DNA from: Oscillospiraceae bacterium
GTDB taxonomy: Bacteria > Bacillota > Clostridia > Oscillospirales > Oscillospiraceae
Reading direction: 5' to 3'
Length of the DNA stretch: 64,000 nt
Assembly (NCBI GenBank): GCA_017436955.1
Contig: JAFSCD010000011.1
Location: forward strand, 17,770 to 81,769
A model generated the notes under the pieces. That model saw only the letters and a program-made list of their open reading frames with translations. It was not told the DNA's origin and searched no databases. Position numbers and translations under genes: made by a program. This document shows, piece after piece, positions 44,116-52,238 of the stretch. Numbering within the stretch: position 1 is the stretch's first letter; each line of letters begins with the position of its first letter.

Positions 44116-45771
44116 TTGTCTGAAAAACTGAAGATTATTCCCCTTGGCGGTCTGGATGAGATCGGCAAGAATATCACTGTCCTGGAATACGGCAAGGATA
44201 TGATCATCGTGGATTGCGGCGTCGGCTTCCCGGAGGAGGATATGTACGGCGTGGATCTGGTGATCCCGGATTTTTCCTATCTGGTCGCCAACCAGAAGAA
44301 GCTGCGTGGTATGTTCGTTACCCACGGTCACGAGGATCACATCGGCTCTATCCCCTACTGTATGCAGCAGATCAACTGCCCCATCCACGGCACCGCCATG
44401 ACCAACGGTCTGATCCGGCTGAAGCTGGAGGAGCGGCATCTGCAGGACACCGTCAAGCTCATCACCCATAAGCCCGGCGACGTAGTCAAGGCCGGCTGCT
44501 TCACGGTGGAATTCATCCACGTCAATCACTCCATCGCGGACGCGGTGGCTTTCGCCATCCACACCCCGGTGGGTACTGTGGTTATGACCGGTGACTTTAA
44601 GATCGACCCCACCGCCCAGGGCGGTATGACCGATCTGGCACGACTGGGCGAGCTGGGCAATCAGGGCGTGCTGGCGCTGCTGTGCGACTCCACCAACGTG
44701 GATCGGGACGGCTATACCCCCAGCGAAAATATCGTAGCCGAAAGCCTGGATCGCCAGTTCAAAAACTGCGATCAGCGCATTATCGTCACCACCTTTGCCT
44801 CCAATATGCACCGTATTCAGGCGGTGCTGGCTACCGCCCAGCGCTACGGGCGGAAGGTCGCCGTCACCGGCAGAAGTATGGAAAATATGCTGAAGGTCGC
44901 CCAGGAGCTGGGCTACCTGAAGGTCAAGCCCGGTACGCTGGTGGATCTGCCCGCCATCAAGAGCCTTCCCAACAACAAGGTGGTGATCGTCTCCACCGGC
45001 TCCCAGGGCGAAAATATGTCCGCGCTGTACCGGATGGCATTTTCCACCCATAAGCAGATAGATATCGTGGCCGGTGACCGCATCATCATCTCCGCCTCTG
45101 CCATCCCCGGTAACGAGAAGGCGGTTTCCAAGATCATCAACGAGCTGTACCGCAAGGGTGCGGACGTGGTTTACGAAAAGAGCGAGGGTCTGCACGTTTC
45201 CGGTCACGCCTGCCGGGAAGAGCTGAAGATCATCCACGCGCTGACCAAGCCCAAATTCTTCATTCCCGTTCACGGTGAGCAGCGGCATCTGCAGCTGCAC
45301 GGCCGGCTGGCGAAGATGATGGGTATGAATCCCCGGCATATTCTGATCGGCGAGATTGGCAGCGTGTTCGAGTTAAGCGCCCGCACCTGCAAGATCACCG
45401 GCACCGTACCTGCCGGCAAGGTATTCGTGGACGGCACCGGCATCGGTGACGTGGGCAGCGTCGTTCTGCGTGACCGCAAGCATCTGGCGCAGGACGGTAT
45501 GATCGTGGTTTGCGTCAACTTAAGCAGTCAGGACGGCAGCATCATCACCGGTCCCGACATCATCACCCGTGGCTTCGTGTACGTCAAAGAATCGGAGGAG
45601 CTGATGGAGGATCTGCGGATAGTGGCTCTGGAGGCCATCGAGCGGTGTAACCGCCGGCGCAGCCGGGATTGGGCAACCTACAAATCCGCCATCAAGAACG
45701 ATCTGTCCGGCTTCCTGTACAAGCACACCAAGAAAAACCCCATGATCCTGCCCGTCATCGTGGAGATCTAA
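44116..45771 (+). CDS. rnj: Ribonuclease J
   Basis: The 551-aa metallo-beta-lactamase/beta-CASP nuclease degrades and matures mRNA and rRNA from the 5' end. The zinc motif VTHGHEDHIGSIPY, MTGDFKIDPT, CDSTNVDRDGYTPSE and VSGHACREELK are all present, with the C-terminal domain after residue 450. The start is TTG 44116, 8 nt after AAAGGAG; the longer open frame upstream covers the gdpP promoter and is not coding. Confidence 0.94.
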   Translation: MSEKLKIIPLGGLDEIGKNITVLEYGKDMIIVDCGVGFPEEDMYGVDLVIPDFSYLVANQKKLRGMFVTHGHEDHIGSIPYCMQQINCPIHGTAMTNGLIRLKLEERHLQDTVKLITHKPGDVVKAGCFTVEFIHVNHSIADAVAFAIHTPVGTVVMTGDFKIDPTAQGGMTDLARLGELGNQGVLALLCDSTNVDRDGYTPSENIVAESLDRQFKNCDQRIIVTTFASNMHRIQAVLATAQRYGRKVAVTGRSMENMLKVAQELGYLKVKPGTLVDLPAIKSLPNNKVVIVSTGSQGENMSALYRMAFSTHKQIDIVAGDRIIISASAIPGNEKAVSKIINELYRKGADVVYEKSEGLHVSGHACREELKIIHALTKPKFFIPVHGEQRHLQLHGRLAKMMGMNPRHILIGEIGSVFELSARTCKITGTVPAGKVFVDGTGIGDVGSVVLRDRKHLAQDGMIVVCVNLSSQDGSIITGPDIITRGFVYVKESEELMEDLRIVALEAIERCNRRRSRDWATYKSAIKNDLSGFLYKHTKKNPMILPVIVEI

Positions 45772-45807
45772 AAAGCAAAAGCCACCGGCTCAGTCAGTGG
45801 CATAATA

Positions 45808-45990
45808 GGCCCCCTTGTGTAAAGGGGGCTGTCGGGGCGCAAGTCACGACTGGGGGATTGTCCCAGCAAAACAATCCCTCCGTCAAAAATCAAAGATTTT
45901 TGCCAGCTCTGCCGAGCCCGCGCCCCTTTTGTCCGCTTTGCGGACATTTTCCCCGCTGTCGGGGAAATCAACCCTTTTCACAAGGGAGGC
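45808..45990. repeat. MITE-like interspersed repeat with inverted ends
   Basis: The left end GGCCCCCTTGTGTAAAGGG and the right end, read on the other strand, GCCTCCCTTGTGAAAAGGG are imperfect terminal inverted repeats of an element of about 183 bp without a gene. Inside are GGGGATTGTCCCAG and AATCAAAGATT hairpins. A related fragment lies at 24063-24117. Confidence 0.6.
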
Positions 45991-46054
45991 TTACCGCTGC
46001 GGTAGGGCTGTCCTATTTCAGTCCCATTGCGTTGCGGCAGTTCAGGAGAAACAT

Positions 46055-46993
46055 ATGCGTTACTATTTCGCCCCGATGGAGGGCATAACGGACAGCATTT
46101 TCCGCAGGGTGCATCACCGCTATTTCGGCGGTGTGGACCGTTACTATATGCCCTTTCTCTCCCCTACCGTCCACCGCACTCTAACCCACAAGGAGGATCG
46201 GGAGCTGCCCATGGCAGACAGCGAGGCTTTTTGCGCTGTACCGCAGGTACTGACCAGGGTGGCTGACGATTTTCTCTGGTCGGCGCAGATCTGTGCCGAC
46301 CGGGGCTATGGCGAGGTCAATCTCAATTTAGGCTGCCCCTCCGGCACCGTGGTATCCAAGGGAAAAGGCAGCGGAATGCTCCGGGATCCGGGCGTGCTGG
46401 ATGCCTTTTTGGAGGAAATTTTCAGCAGCTCGCCCCTGCCCGTTTCCGTCAAGACCCGGCTGGGTCTGGAGGATCCTGCCGAATTTCCGGCACTTTTGGA
46501 TGTTTTCAACCGCTATCCCATTCAGGAGCTGACCGTTCATCCCAGAGTGCGCAAGCAATTCTACGACGGCGGCATTTTCGAGGACAGCTTCGCCTATGCC
46601 GTCCAAAGCAGCAAGAATCCCCTCTGCTTCAACGGCGATATTTTATCGCCGGCGGATGCGGACCGCATTTCCCAAAAATATCCGCAAGTGGATGCCGTAA
46701 TGATCGGCCGCGCCCTTGTAGGCAACCCCGGTATGCTGGTGGGCGGCACGGACGTGGCAGCTTTGGAAAAATTCCACAACGCGCTGCTGGACACCTACAC
46801 CGACGCCTTCGGCAGCAGCAGGAATGCCATGTTCCGCTTAAAAGAAAACTGGCATTTTCTCATCACCCACTTTGCAGACAGCGAAAAGCTGTGGAAGCGG
46901 CTGCGCAAGACCACAGACCTGGATGAATTTCGCGCCATCGCCACGGAAATTTTCCACACCAAAGTGTGGAGCGATGCACCAATTTCCATATAA
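46055..46993 (+). CDS. tRNA-dihydrouridine synthase
   Basis: The 312-aa FMN enzyme reduces uridines in tRNA D-loops. It begins RYYFAPMEGITDSIFRR and has the catalytic NLNLGCPSG with its Cys, the basic patch VSVKTRLGLED, LTVHPRVRKQFYDG and FNGDI with VMIGRALVGNPGM. The ATG 46055 lies 5 nt after AGGAGA; the longer reading runs through the MITE-like repeat. Closest in outline to the DusA/DusB group but the exact target position is unclear. Confidence 0.92.
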   Translation: MRYYFAPMEGITDSIFRRVHHRYFGGVDRYYMPFLSPTVHRTLTHKEDRELPMADSEAFCAVPQVLTRVADDFLWSAQICADRGYGEVNLNLGCPSGTVVSKGKGSGMLRDPGVLDAFLEEIFSSSPLPVSVKTRLGLEDPAEFPALLDVFNRYPIQELTVHPRVRKQFYDGGIFEDSFAYAVQSSKNPLCFNGDILSPADADRISQKYPQVDAVMIGRALVGNPGMLVGGTDVAALEKFHNALLDTYTDAFGSSRNAMFRLKENWHFLITHFADSEKLWKRLRKTTDLDEFRAIATEIFHTKVWSDAPISI

Positions 46994-47022
46994 AAAAGCT
47001 CCCCTTGTCAGGGGAGCTTTTT
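46993..47022. terminator. Bidirectional terminator between dus and the amidase gene
   Basis: AAAAAGCTCCCC pairs with GGGGAGCTTTTT around a 6-nt loop, giving A- and T-runs on both sides. Confidence 0.9.
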
Positions 47023-47027
47023 CGTAA

Positions 47028-49016
47028 TCAAATGCTCAGGAAATAGTTCGCCACGCCCTGGGCGATGGCTTCGGCTTTCTTCTGCACCACAGTTTCATCC
47101 ACCATATTGGCAAGATCCTGGGCATTGGTCATAAAGCCATTTTCCGTCAGCACCAGCGGACACACCGACTGCCGTGCCATATAGTACAGATTCCAGTCAA
47201 GCGTGGTCTTGGGATAGATGCCGGTTGCATTGGTCTGCTCGTAAATATGCTGCGCCGCCGGCTGGGAGAAGGGCGTAAAGTACAGCACCTGTCCGCCCCG
47301 ATGGTCGGGATAGCCGCCGATGGAGTTTTGGTGGATGGCAACGCACAGATCCGGCGCCGTTTTCTTCAGGTGCAAGATCCGCTGATCCACCGAGATGGAA
47401 TCATCGCCGTTGCGGTTGAGCACCACCGTTGCGCCGATGCTTTCCAGCTCCTGCTTCACAGCCAGTGCCAGCTTCAGATTCAGCTCTGCCTCATCGATCT
47501 TGGTGCCGTCGGCAAGTGTGACAACGCTGCCGCCGTCATAGCCGCCGTGACCCACGTCCAGCAGCACCAAGGTGCCGGTCAGGTCTGCGCCGTAGGCATT
47601 GTCCGCCTTGGTTGCCGATGTGGGATTCAGGAAGCTGAAGCACAGCTGATCCCGGTCGTTATACTTGGCATCCCAACCGTAGAAGCCGCCGGTTTTCTTC
47701 AAATTCAGCCGCAGCACGCAATCGGATTCATTCTGCGTCAGCTGTGCGGAAGCAAACAGCGGATTGTCCGCCGGCACTTCGACCGTACCTTCAAAAACGG
47801 TGGCGTAGCAGAAGGTGATCTCCACATACTCCGCAGTGACCTGGGTGACGCGAAAATCACGGTCAGCGGTGTTGATGTACTCCTGGGGACCGAATTCCAG
47901 CAGGAACGGCGCTTTCCACAGGCAGTCCAGAGTCAGGACCGTATGATTGTCCACCACTTCCATGGACACGAAGCCGAGCTCATTATGATCCGGCAGCGTT
48001 CCCCGGTAGACCTCCACCACTGCGGCCTTCTGACCCGGTGGCGGATAATTGGGCTTCTCGATATACACCCGTCTGCCGCAGCGCAGCAGCCGGTAGGAAT
48101 TATTGCCCTGGGTAACGATATCCTTATCGCAGTAATCCACCGTACCCTCGGGCAGATAGTTGTTCCGGGGGTCGGAATAATCGTCGGTAGTCGCGCCGTT
48201 GAAGGTTTCCGCGGTGCTGTTGACGATTTCCGCGATATAGCCGGAGCCCACGTCAATATAGTCGCCGTAATCCGGTGTTACGCCGGGATCAGATGCCAAA
48301 ATCTCTGCCGACTTTTTGCAGATAACATCCGCGGAATAATAGATCTCGGTGATGCCGTCGCAGGTAACGGTGTACGTCAGCTTACCCAGATTCAGATCCT
48401 GGGTATTGTCCGACGGCAGCGGATATGCGCCCTCGTAGCGCACAAAGCCTGCTGTTATGCCCTGCTGGTCGGCAGCCGGCTGCATGACCACACTTTCGCT
48501 GCCCAGCATGACCTTCACGGTACTGCCCTGGCGAACCGTCAGGCTCACCTCCACGGTGGTGCCGCAGTTATAATGGCTGATCTTTTCCGCAGGAGAATAG
48601 CTCTGAACCGCGTAGCGGTACTCAACGGTGTAGGTAACGCTCTGCTCCTTATGGGAAACGGTGATCTCGTTCACACCCTGCTGCAGCTGCACCGTATGGG
48701 TAAAGGCGCCGTCGCTGTCACGCGCTACCTCGGTGCCGGCGATGGTCAGCGGCTGCGTCACATCGGAGGTGCCGGCAAAGGTCACGCTCGGCTGCGTGGA
48801 AACAAAGGTCTGCTGTTCCGGCGCCGTTACTGTAAGCTGGGAATATTTCGGTGCCGTAGGCTCGGTGGCGCCGGTCCCGGAGGATCCCGGGCTCTGGTTC
48901 ATACACAGCGCCAGGATCACCACCATGATCAGCACCGCCGTCAGGATACCGATCAGCATATTCATCTGCTGGGCTTTCCTGCGGCGTCTTCTTCTCTGTC
49001 TGTTGGGATTTGTCAT
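47028..49016 (-). CDS. Membrane-anchored N-acetylmuramoyl-L-alanine amidase
   Basis: The 662-aa protein has a basic N-terminus (RQRRRRRRKAQQ), one membrane helix (about 20-40), a long region with Ig-like surface modules (about 55-470) and a C-terminal Amidase_3 domain. The zinc ligands are seen in LLDVGHGGYDGG, the Glu of KIDEAELNLKLA and AIHQNSIGG, and the catalytic Glu in LVLTENGFMTN. It cuts the amide bond between MurNAc and the stem peptide. ATG 49016 follows GAGG by 8 nt. Own promoter. Confidence 0.92.
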   Translation of the reverse strand: MTNPNRQRRRRRRKAQQMNMLIGILTAVLIMVVILALCMNQSPGSSGTGATEPTAPKYSQLTVTAPEQQTFVSTQPSVTFAGTSDVTQPLTIAGTEVARDSDGAFTHTVQLQQGVNEITVSHKEQSVTYTVEYRYAVQSYSPAEKISHYNCGTTVEVSLTVRQGSTVKVMLGSESVVMQPAADQQGITAGFVRYEGAYPLPSDNTQDLNLGKLTYTVTCDGITEIYYSADVICKKSAEILASDPGVTPDYGDYIDVGSGYIAEIVNSTAETFNGATTDDYSDPRNNYLPEGTVDYCDKDIVTQGNNSYRLLRCGRRVYIEKPNYPPPGQKAAVVEVYRGTLPDHNELGFVSMEVVDNHTVLTLDCLWKAPFLLEFGPQEYINTADRDFRVTQVTAEYVEITFCYATVFEGTVEVPADNPLFASAQLTQNESDCVLRLNLKKTGGFYGWDAKYNDRDQLCFSFLNPTSATKADNAYGADLTGTLVLLDVGHGGYDGGSVVTLADGTKIDEAELNLKLALAVKQELESIGATVVLNRNGDDSISVDQRILHLKKTAPDLCVAIHQNSIGGYPDHRGGQVLYFTPFSQPAAQHIYEQTNATGIYPKTTLDWNLYYMARQSVCPLVLTENGFMTNAQDLANMVDETVVQKKAEAIAQGVANYFLSI

Positions 49017-49062
49017 ATCTAACACCTCAACTCAAGGGTCGTTATCGGTTTCTGTACGCCCC

Positions 49063-49091
49063 ATTTTACCACAAGGCGACCGGAAAGTAAA
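49063..49091 (-). promoter_or_regulatory. Promoter of the amidase gene
   Basis: On the minus strand TTTACT (49086-49091), 17 nt, TAAAAT (49063-49068). It overlaps the tail of the preceding terminator. Confidence 0.65.
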
Positions 49092-49119
49092 GTCCCCCGA
49101 AGCTGATCTTCGGGGGACT
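49091..49119 (-). terminator. Terminator of the parvulin gene
   Basis: A 12-bp perfect stem (AGTCCCCCGAAG 49091-49102, complement 49108-49119) with 5-nt loop; on the minus strand it is followed by the short T-rich TTTACTTT. Confidence 0.75.
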
Positions 49120-49125
49120 TGCCGA

Positions 49126-50442
49126 TTATTCTATATCCGCGATCGCGATCTTCTTGTAATTTACGTTGATGGTGGTATTTTCCACAATACCGTCGATGAT
49201 CTCCGATGCCTTGTCCGACTGCGCGCCGGTGGTACACATCCGGATCCAGCCCTCTTCGGCGCCCACAAAGTACATAATGTGGTAGCCGTAGGATGTCTTT
49301 ACCAGACCGTAATCACCGCTCTGGCGGTTTTCATCGAAGCACCAGTCATTGAAGGCTTCCACCATCCTACCGGGCCATACATCGGTGTAAAGACCGCCGC
49401 TGGACTTGGATCCGCCATCCTCGGTCTTTTCCGTTGCCAGTGCGGCGAAGGCATCCTCATCCGCGTCGCCGGCCAGCCATTGATCCAGAATCTCCTGTGC
49501 CTTTACCCGGCAGGCTTCCCAGGCTTCCTCCGAGGAGCCCGTTGCCTTGCCGTCCTCGTCCTTGATATCCTGCTCCGGCTGGATCAGGATGTGGCGCACG
49601 TCCACCAGCTTGCCGGTGTCCTTGGTGACCTGGAAATAATCGTCCAGCACCAAAGAGGATGCGTTTTTCTCGTAATACGCCTCAATATCCGCCATATCCA
49701 CTTCCAGGGTCTCGATATACTCTTTCCAGTAAGAGCCGCCCATAAAGTAGGTCCACAGGAATTCATAGTAGATCTCGAAGGTGGTGCCGGTGCCGGTCAT
49801 TTCCTTCAGAAAATCCTCCAAAGTGGTGTAGCCCTTGGAAACGGCGGTAGACAGCATATCCTTTTCCAGCGTGTCAAACTGGGTAACATACACCTCGGGC
49901 ATTTCAAAGCCGGCTTCATCTGCCATATCCAGCACCAGCATATCCCGCATCCAGGTCTCGATGGCCACCTCGATGAAGTACTGCTGCCAGGTCTTTTCTG
50001 TATCCGGGTCATAATACTGGGTGTCCAGCGGTTCGTTCTTGTCAAGGTCAGCAAAGCTGGCTCTGCTTACCAGATCCCAGTAATACACCTGCAGCATCCG
50101 GTTGGTCAGCTCCCGCTCGCCCACGGTGGCGACGACCGTATCCCGACCGCTCATAAAGCTGCTGTTGCCAATGCCGGTGTCCAGCGTTTCCAGGGATACG
50201 CTGTAGGATTTCTTGTAATTGATATCGTTTTTCCGCAAAAATCCGGGCAGGAATCTTCCGCTGGTGCCGTAGCTCACAAGGCTGACAAGCACGCACAGCA
50301 AAACAGCGCCGATAAAGCTAAAGGTGAGGATCTTCATCACCTTCAGCTTTTTGCTGACAGAGCTTTCCTCGTTGTCTTCGCCGCAGACGGGGCAGATGCT
50401 GTTACCCTCTTCCATCTCGGCCTGACAGTATTTACACTGCAT
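49126..50442 (-). CDS. Membrane-anchored parvulin-type peptidyl-prolyl isomerase with N-terminal zinc ribbon
   Basis: The 438-aa protein has an N-terminal zinc ribbon (C3, C6, C17, C20), one membrane helix (about 38-61), a helical chaperone-like region and a rotamase domain from about residue 275 (VDVRHILIQPEQ ... SSGGLYTDVWPGRMVEAF ... GDYGLVKTSYGYHIMYFV). The design suggests a cytosolic ribbon and an extracellular PrsA/SurA-like foldase without lipid anchor. Last chromosomal gene before the AT-rich element. Confidence 0.87.
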   Translation of the reverse strand: MQCKYCQAEMEEGNSICPVCGEDNEESSVSKKLKVMKILTFSFIGAVLLCVLVSLVSYGTSGRFLPGFLRKNDINYKKSYSVSLETLDTGIGNSSFMSGRDTVVATVGERELTNRMLQVYYWDLVSRASFADLDKNEPLDTQYYDPDTEKTWQQYFIEVAIETWMRDMLVLDMADEAGFEMPEVYVTQFDTLEKDMLSTAVSKGYTTLEDFLKEMTGTGTTFEIYYEFLWTYFMGGSYWKEYIETLEVDMADIEAYYEKNASSLVLDDYFQVTKDTGKLVDVRHILIQPEQDIKDEDGKATGSSEEAWEACRVKAQEILDQWLAGDADEDAFAALATEKTEDGGSKSSGGLYTDVWPGRMVEAFNDWCFDENRQSGDYGLVKTSYGYHIMYFVGAEEGWIRMCTTGAQSDKASEIIDGIVENTTINVNYKKIAIADIE

Positions 50443-50483
50443 AGTAACCTCTTCCTCCCGTTTCCGGGCTTTTGATATTCAAA

Positions 50484-50512
50484 ATTCTACCACGGAATCC
50501 CGGGAAAAGCAA
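50484..50512 (-). promoter_or_regulatory. Promoter of the parvulin gene
   Basis: On the minus strand TTGCTT (50507-50512), 17 nt, TAGAAT (50484-50489), 42 nt before the start. Its presence shows the host sequence is intact to at least about 50515. Confidence 0.7.
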
Positions 50513-50590
50513 TACAAAACGCAATTTGTTCACAATTCAAAATAAAAATCGCACAGCGTAAAGCGTGATGTCCTTAACGGAGAAATATGA

Positions 50591-50605
50591 AAACCGAATA
50601 GGATA
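50591..50605 (+). repeat. 15-nt inverted repeat, left copy
   Basis: AAACCGAATAGGATA occurs here and in perfect inverted form at 63183-63197, just before the recombinase gene. A third, direct, imperfect copy (16 of 18 matches, flanks included) is at 51837-51854. Confidence 0.75.
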
Positions 50606-50614
50606 ACAGAGAAA

Positions 50615-50648
50615 GGCAGCATAGTCTATGATGGCTATGCTGTCTTTT
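50615..50648 (+). terminator. Terminator-like hairpin near the left end of the element
   Basis: GGCAGCATAG (50615-50624) pairs with CTATGCTGTC (50635-50644), one G-U pair, followed by TTTT. A weaker hairpin GTCGCA-GAAA-TGCGGT with seven T follows at about 50687-50711. The 50443-50792 gap has no gene that I can support. Confidence 0.6.
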
Positions 50649-50731
50649 GCATTGTTTGATTATAGAAAAGTGAACTCGATTGAAAGCGTCGCAGAAATGC
50701 GGTACTTTTTTTGAATTTTATGTCGAAAATC

Positions 50732-50761
50732 GCTGGACTTGTGGAAAGTGTTGTGGTATGT
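50732..50761 (+). promoter_or_regulatory. Shared upstream motif, copy before the DUF6809 gene
   Basis: GCTGGACT, 10 nt, GTTGTGGTATGT recurs with identical spacing before the recombinase gene (63145-63174, GCTGGACT ... GTTGTGATATGT). It is probably a common operator or promoter for element genes. Confidence 0.6.
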
Positions 50762-50792
50762 GTTTGTGTTGCAAAAAGGAGGTGCAACGCAC

Positions 50793-51077
50793 ATGACAAC
50801 ACTTGAAGATCTGTATTACGGTAACATCAGTCCGCACGAAAGGTACATAAAGCGCGGTTCGAGAGTCGATCAACTCGTAAAGCTCATATGCAAAAACGAG
50901 GAAAGCCTAATGGCAACGCTCACTGAGCAGCAGAAAGAAACTTTCGAAAAATTCAAAGACTGTCAGAGCGAACTGTCGGGACTGACCGAACGAGATGCAT
51001 TCAGGGATGGCTTCATCCTTGCAGTGCGAATAATGGTTGAAGCAATGGAAGGGTTAGAAACGGTGGATGATATATGA
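50793..51077 (+). CDS. DUF6809-family small protein
   Basis: The 94-aa acidic, helical protein (MTTLEDLYYGNISPHERYI ... LTEQQKETFEKFKDCQSEL) belongs to a family common in Firmicute mobile elements and of unknown function. The ATG at 50793 is 9 nt from AGGAGGT. The stop overlaps the lipoprotein start by 4 nt. Confidence 0.8.
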   Translation: MTTLEDLYYGNISPHERYIKRGSRVDQLVKLICKNEESLMATLTEQQKETFEKFKDCQSELSGLTERDAFRDGFILAVRIMVEAMEGLETVDDI

Positions 51078-51778
51078 AAAAACTAATAATCCTTCTTCTC
51101 TGCTGTGTGGTACTCTTGAGTATGGAGGGATGCGGTATCAACACCGCACCGCCTCCTACAGAGAGTCCGCCGACAACGGTATCGGAAACGGTAATAACAG
51201 AAACACCGCTCGAAACAACACCGCCCGTGACGGCGGTAGAGCCGACAGAGAAAGAAAAAGAGCCTGTCACAACCGAGAATGAGGATCAGGTAACCGAGCC
51301 GACCGTGGTCGCTACAGAGCCGACAACGACACGCCCTACAGAAGAAACAACAACTACAACAAGCGCCGTTGAAGAAAATGCTACTCCTCCGATCGTGGAA
51401 ACGGTGACAAGCACAACACCACAACTTGCGGAAAAAGAAACGACGAAAACTGAACCGCACAAGGATGAACTAAAAGCCGAAACGGAACCTTCGAAGGTAA
51501 CCGAGTTGGAACCTACTGAAAAACCTGCTCCCTTCGATATTGATCACTGGATTGCATATGCAATGAGCTACGCCAAAAGCAAGGGACTCGTGCTGAGCGA
51601 CACAGCGTTGGACTGCTGGGACAACCCGATCCGAGCAGGATCACATTGCATTTACCTCGAAAGAGATATCCAAAGCAGATTGAATCGCTATGCAATGGAC
51701 GAGGACATCACCGACGTGTGGATTTGGGCAGAAGCCACGGGCAGCGACTGCTACGACATTTATATCGGCTACGCTTAA
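51074..51778 (+). CDS. Thr/Pro/Glu-rich surface lipoprotein
   Basis: The 234-aa protein has a lipoprotein signal (MKKLIILLLCCVVLLSMEGC, Cys20), a disordered stalk rich in T, P and E (about 22-155) and a compact C-terminal domain of about 75 residues starting FDIDHWIAYAMSYAKSKGLVL and containing two cysteines (LDCWDN, SHCIYL) plus a third in SDCYDIYIGYA. The C-terminal domain is not recognised. Coupled by ATGA overlap to the DUF6809 gene, so both are expressed together; perhaps a surface-exclusion or adhesion function, which is a guess. Confidence 0.82.
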   Translation: MKKLIILLLCCVVLLSMEGCGINTAPPPTESPPTTVSETVITETPLETTPPVTAVEPTEKEKEPVTTENEDQVTEPTVVATEPTTTRPTEETTTTTSAVEENATPPIVETVTSTTPQLAEKETTKTEPHKDELKAETEPSKVTELEPTEKPAPFDIDHWIAYAMSYAKSKGLVLSDTALDCWDNPIRAGSHCIYLERDIQSRLNRYAMDEDITDVWIWAEATGSDCYDIYIGYA

Positions 51779-51857
51779 ATACAAATGATCTCAAGTATAA
51801 ATCACTCACTGGATACGGAAATCAAACGGACAAAAAGAAAATCAAATAGGATAATTT

Positions 51858-51900
51858 AAATTCACCATAGATTCAAAAATGAGTCTATGGTGAATTTTAT
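51858..51900. terminator. Bidirectional hairpin terminator after the lipoprotein gene
   Basis: A 14-bp perfect stem (AAATTCACCATAGA 51858-51871, complement 51884-51897) followed by TAT and T-rich DNA. Confidence 0.8.
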
Positions 51901-51955
51901 TTGTGACAAATCAAGCAAAAATCGGTTGCAACCCTACAAAATCCGACAAAACCCA

Positions 51956-51984
51956 TTGAAAACAAATGAGATATATGCTATAAT
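51956..51984 (+). promoter_or_regulatory. Promoter of the restriction-modification operon
   Basis: TTGAAA (51956-51961), 17 nt, TATAAT (51979-51984), 37 nt before the HTH gene. All genes to hsdM follow with gaps under 25 nt. Confidence 0.8.
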
Positions 51985-52020
51985 ATATTCTGCAGAATTG
52001 TATTCATAGGAGATATGGAA

Positions 52021-52215
52021 ATGATTACAAAAACAGATATGCCGGATCGGTGGTATTCCACAAAAGAAATATGCGCATACCTCGGTATCAGTCGAGATAC
52101 TTTGCTTGTTTGGATTGCGAACAAAAATATGCCCGCTCACAAAGTCGGTCGCAACTGGAAATTCAAAGTTAGCGAAGTAGATGATTGGATCAAAAGCGGA
52201 CAAGCAGCAGAATAA
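52021..52215 (+). CDS. Excisionase-type helix-turn-helix protein leading the hsd operon
   Basis: The 64-aa product (DRWYSTKEICAYLGISRDTLLVWIANKNMPAHKVGRNWKFKVSEVDDWIKSG) is a MerR-like/HTH_17 winged-helix DNA-binding domain. ATG 52021 is 8 nt from AGGAG; ATG 52015 is too close. Proteins of this kind act as excisionases or as small regulators; placed first in the restriction operon, 23 nt before hsdR, it may time or autoregulate expression. Confidence 0.85.
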   Translation: MITKTDMPDRWYSTKEICAYLGISRDTLLVWIANKNMPAHKVGRNWKFKVSEVDDWIKSGQAAE

Positions 52216-52238
52216 GAATGTGATGGAGATAGTGTTTT

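Noticed and set aside
45815-46054. N-terminal extension of the dihydrouridine synthase
   Set aside because: It lies in the MITE-like repeat and has no ribosome site; ATG 46055 does.
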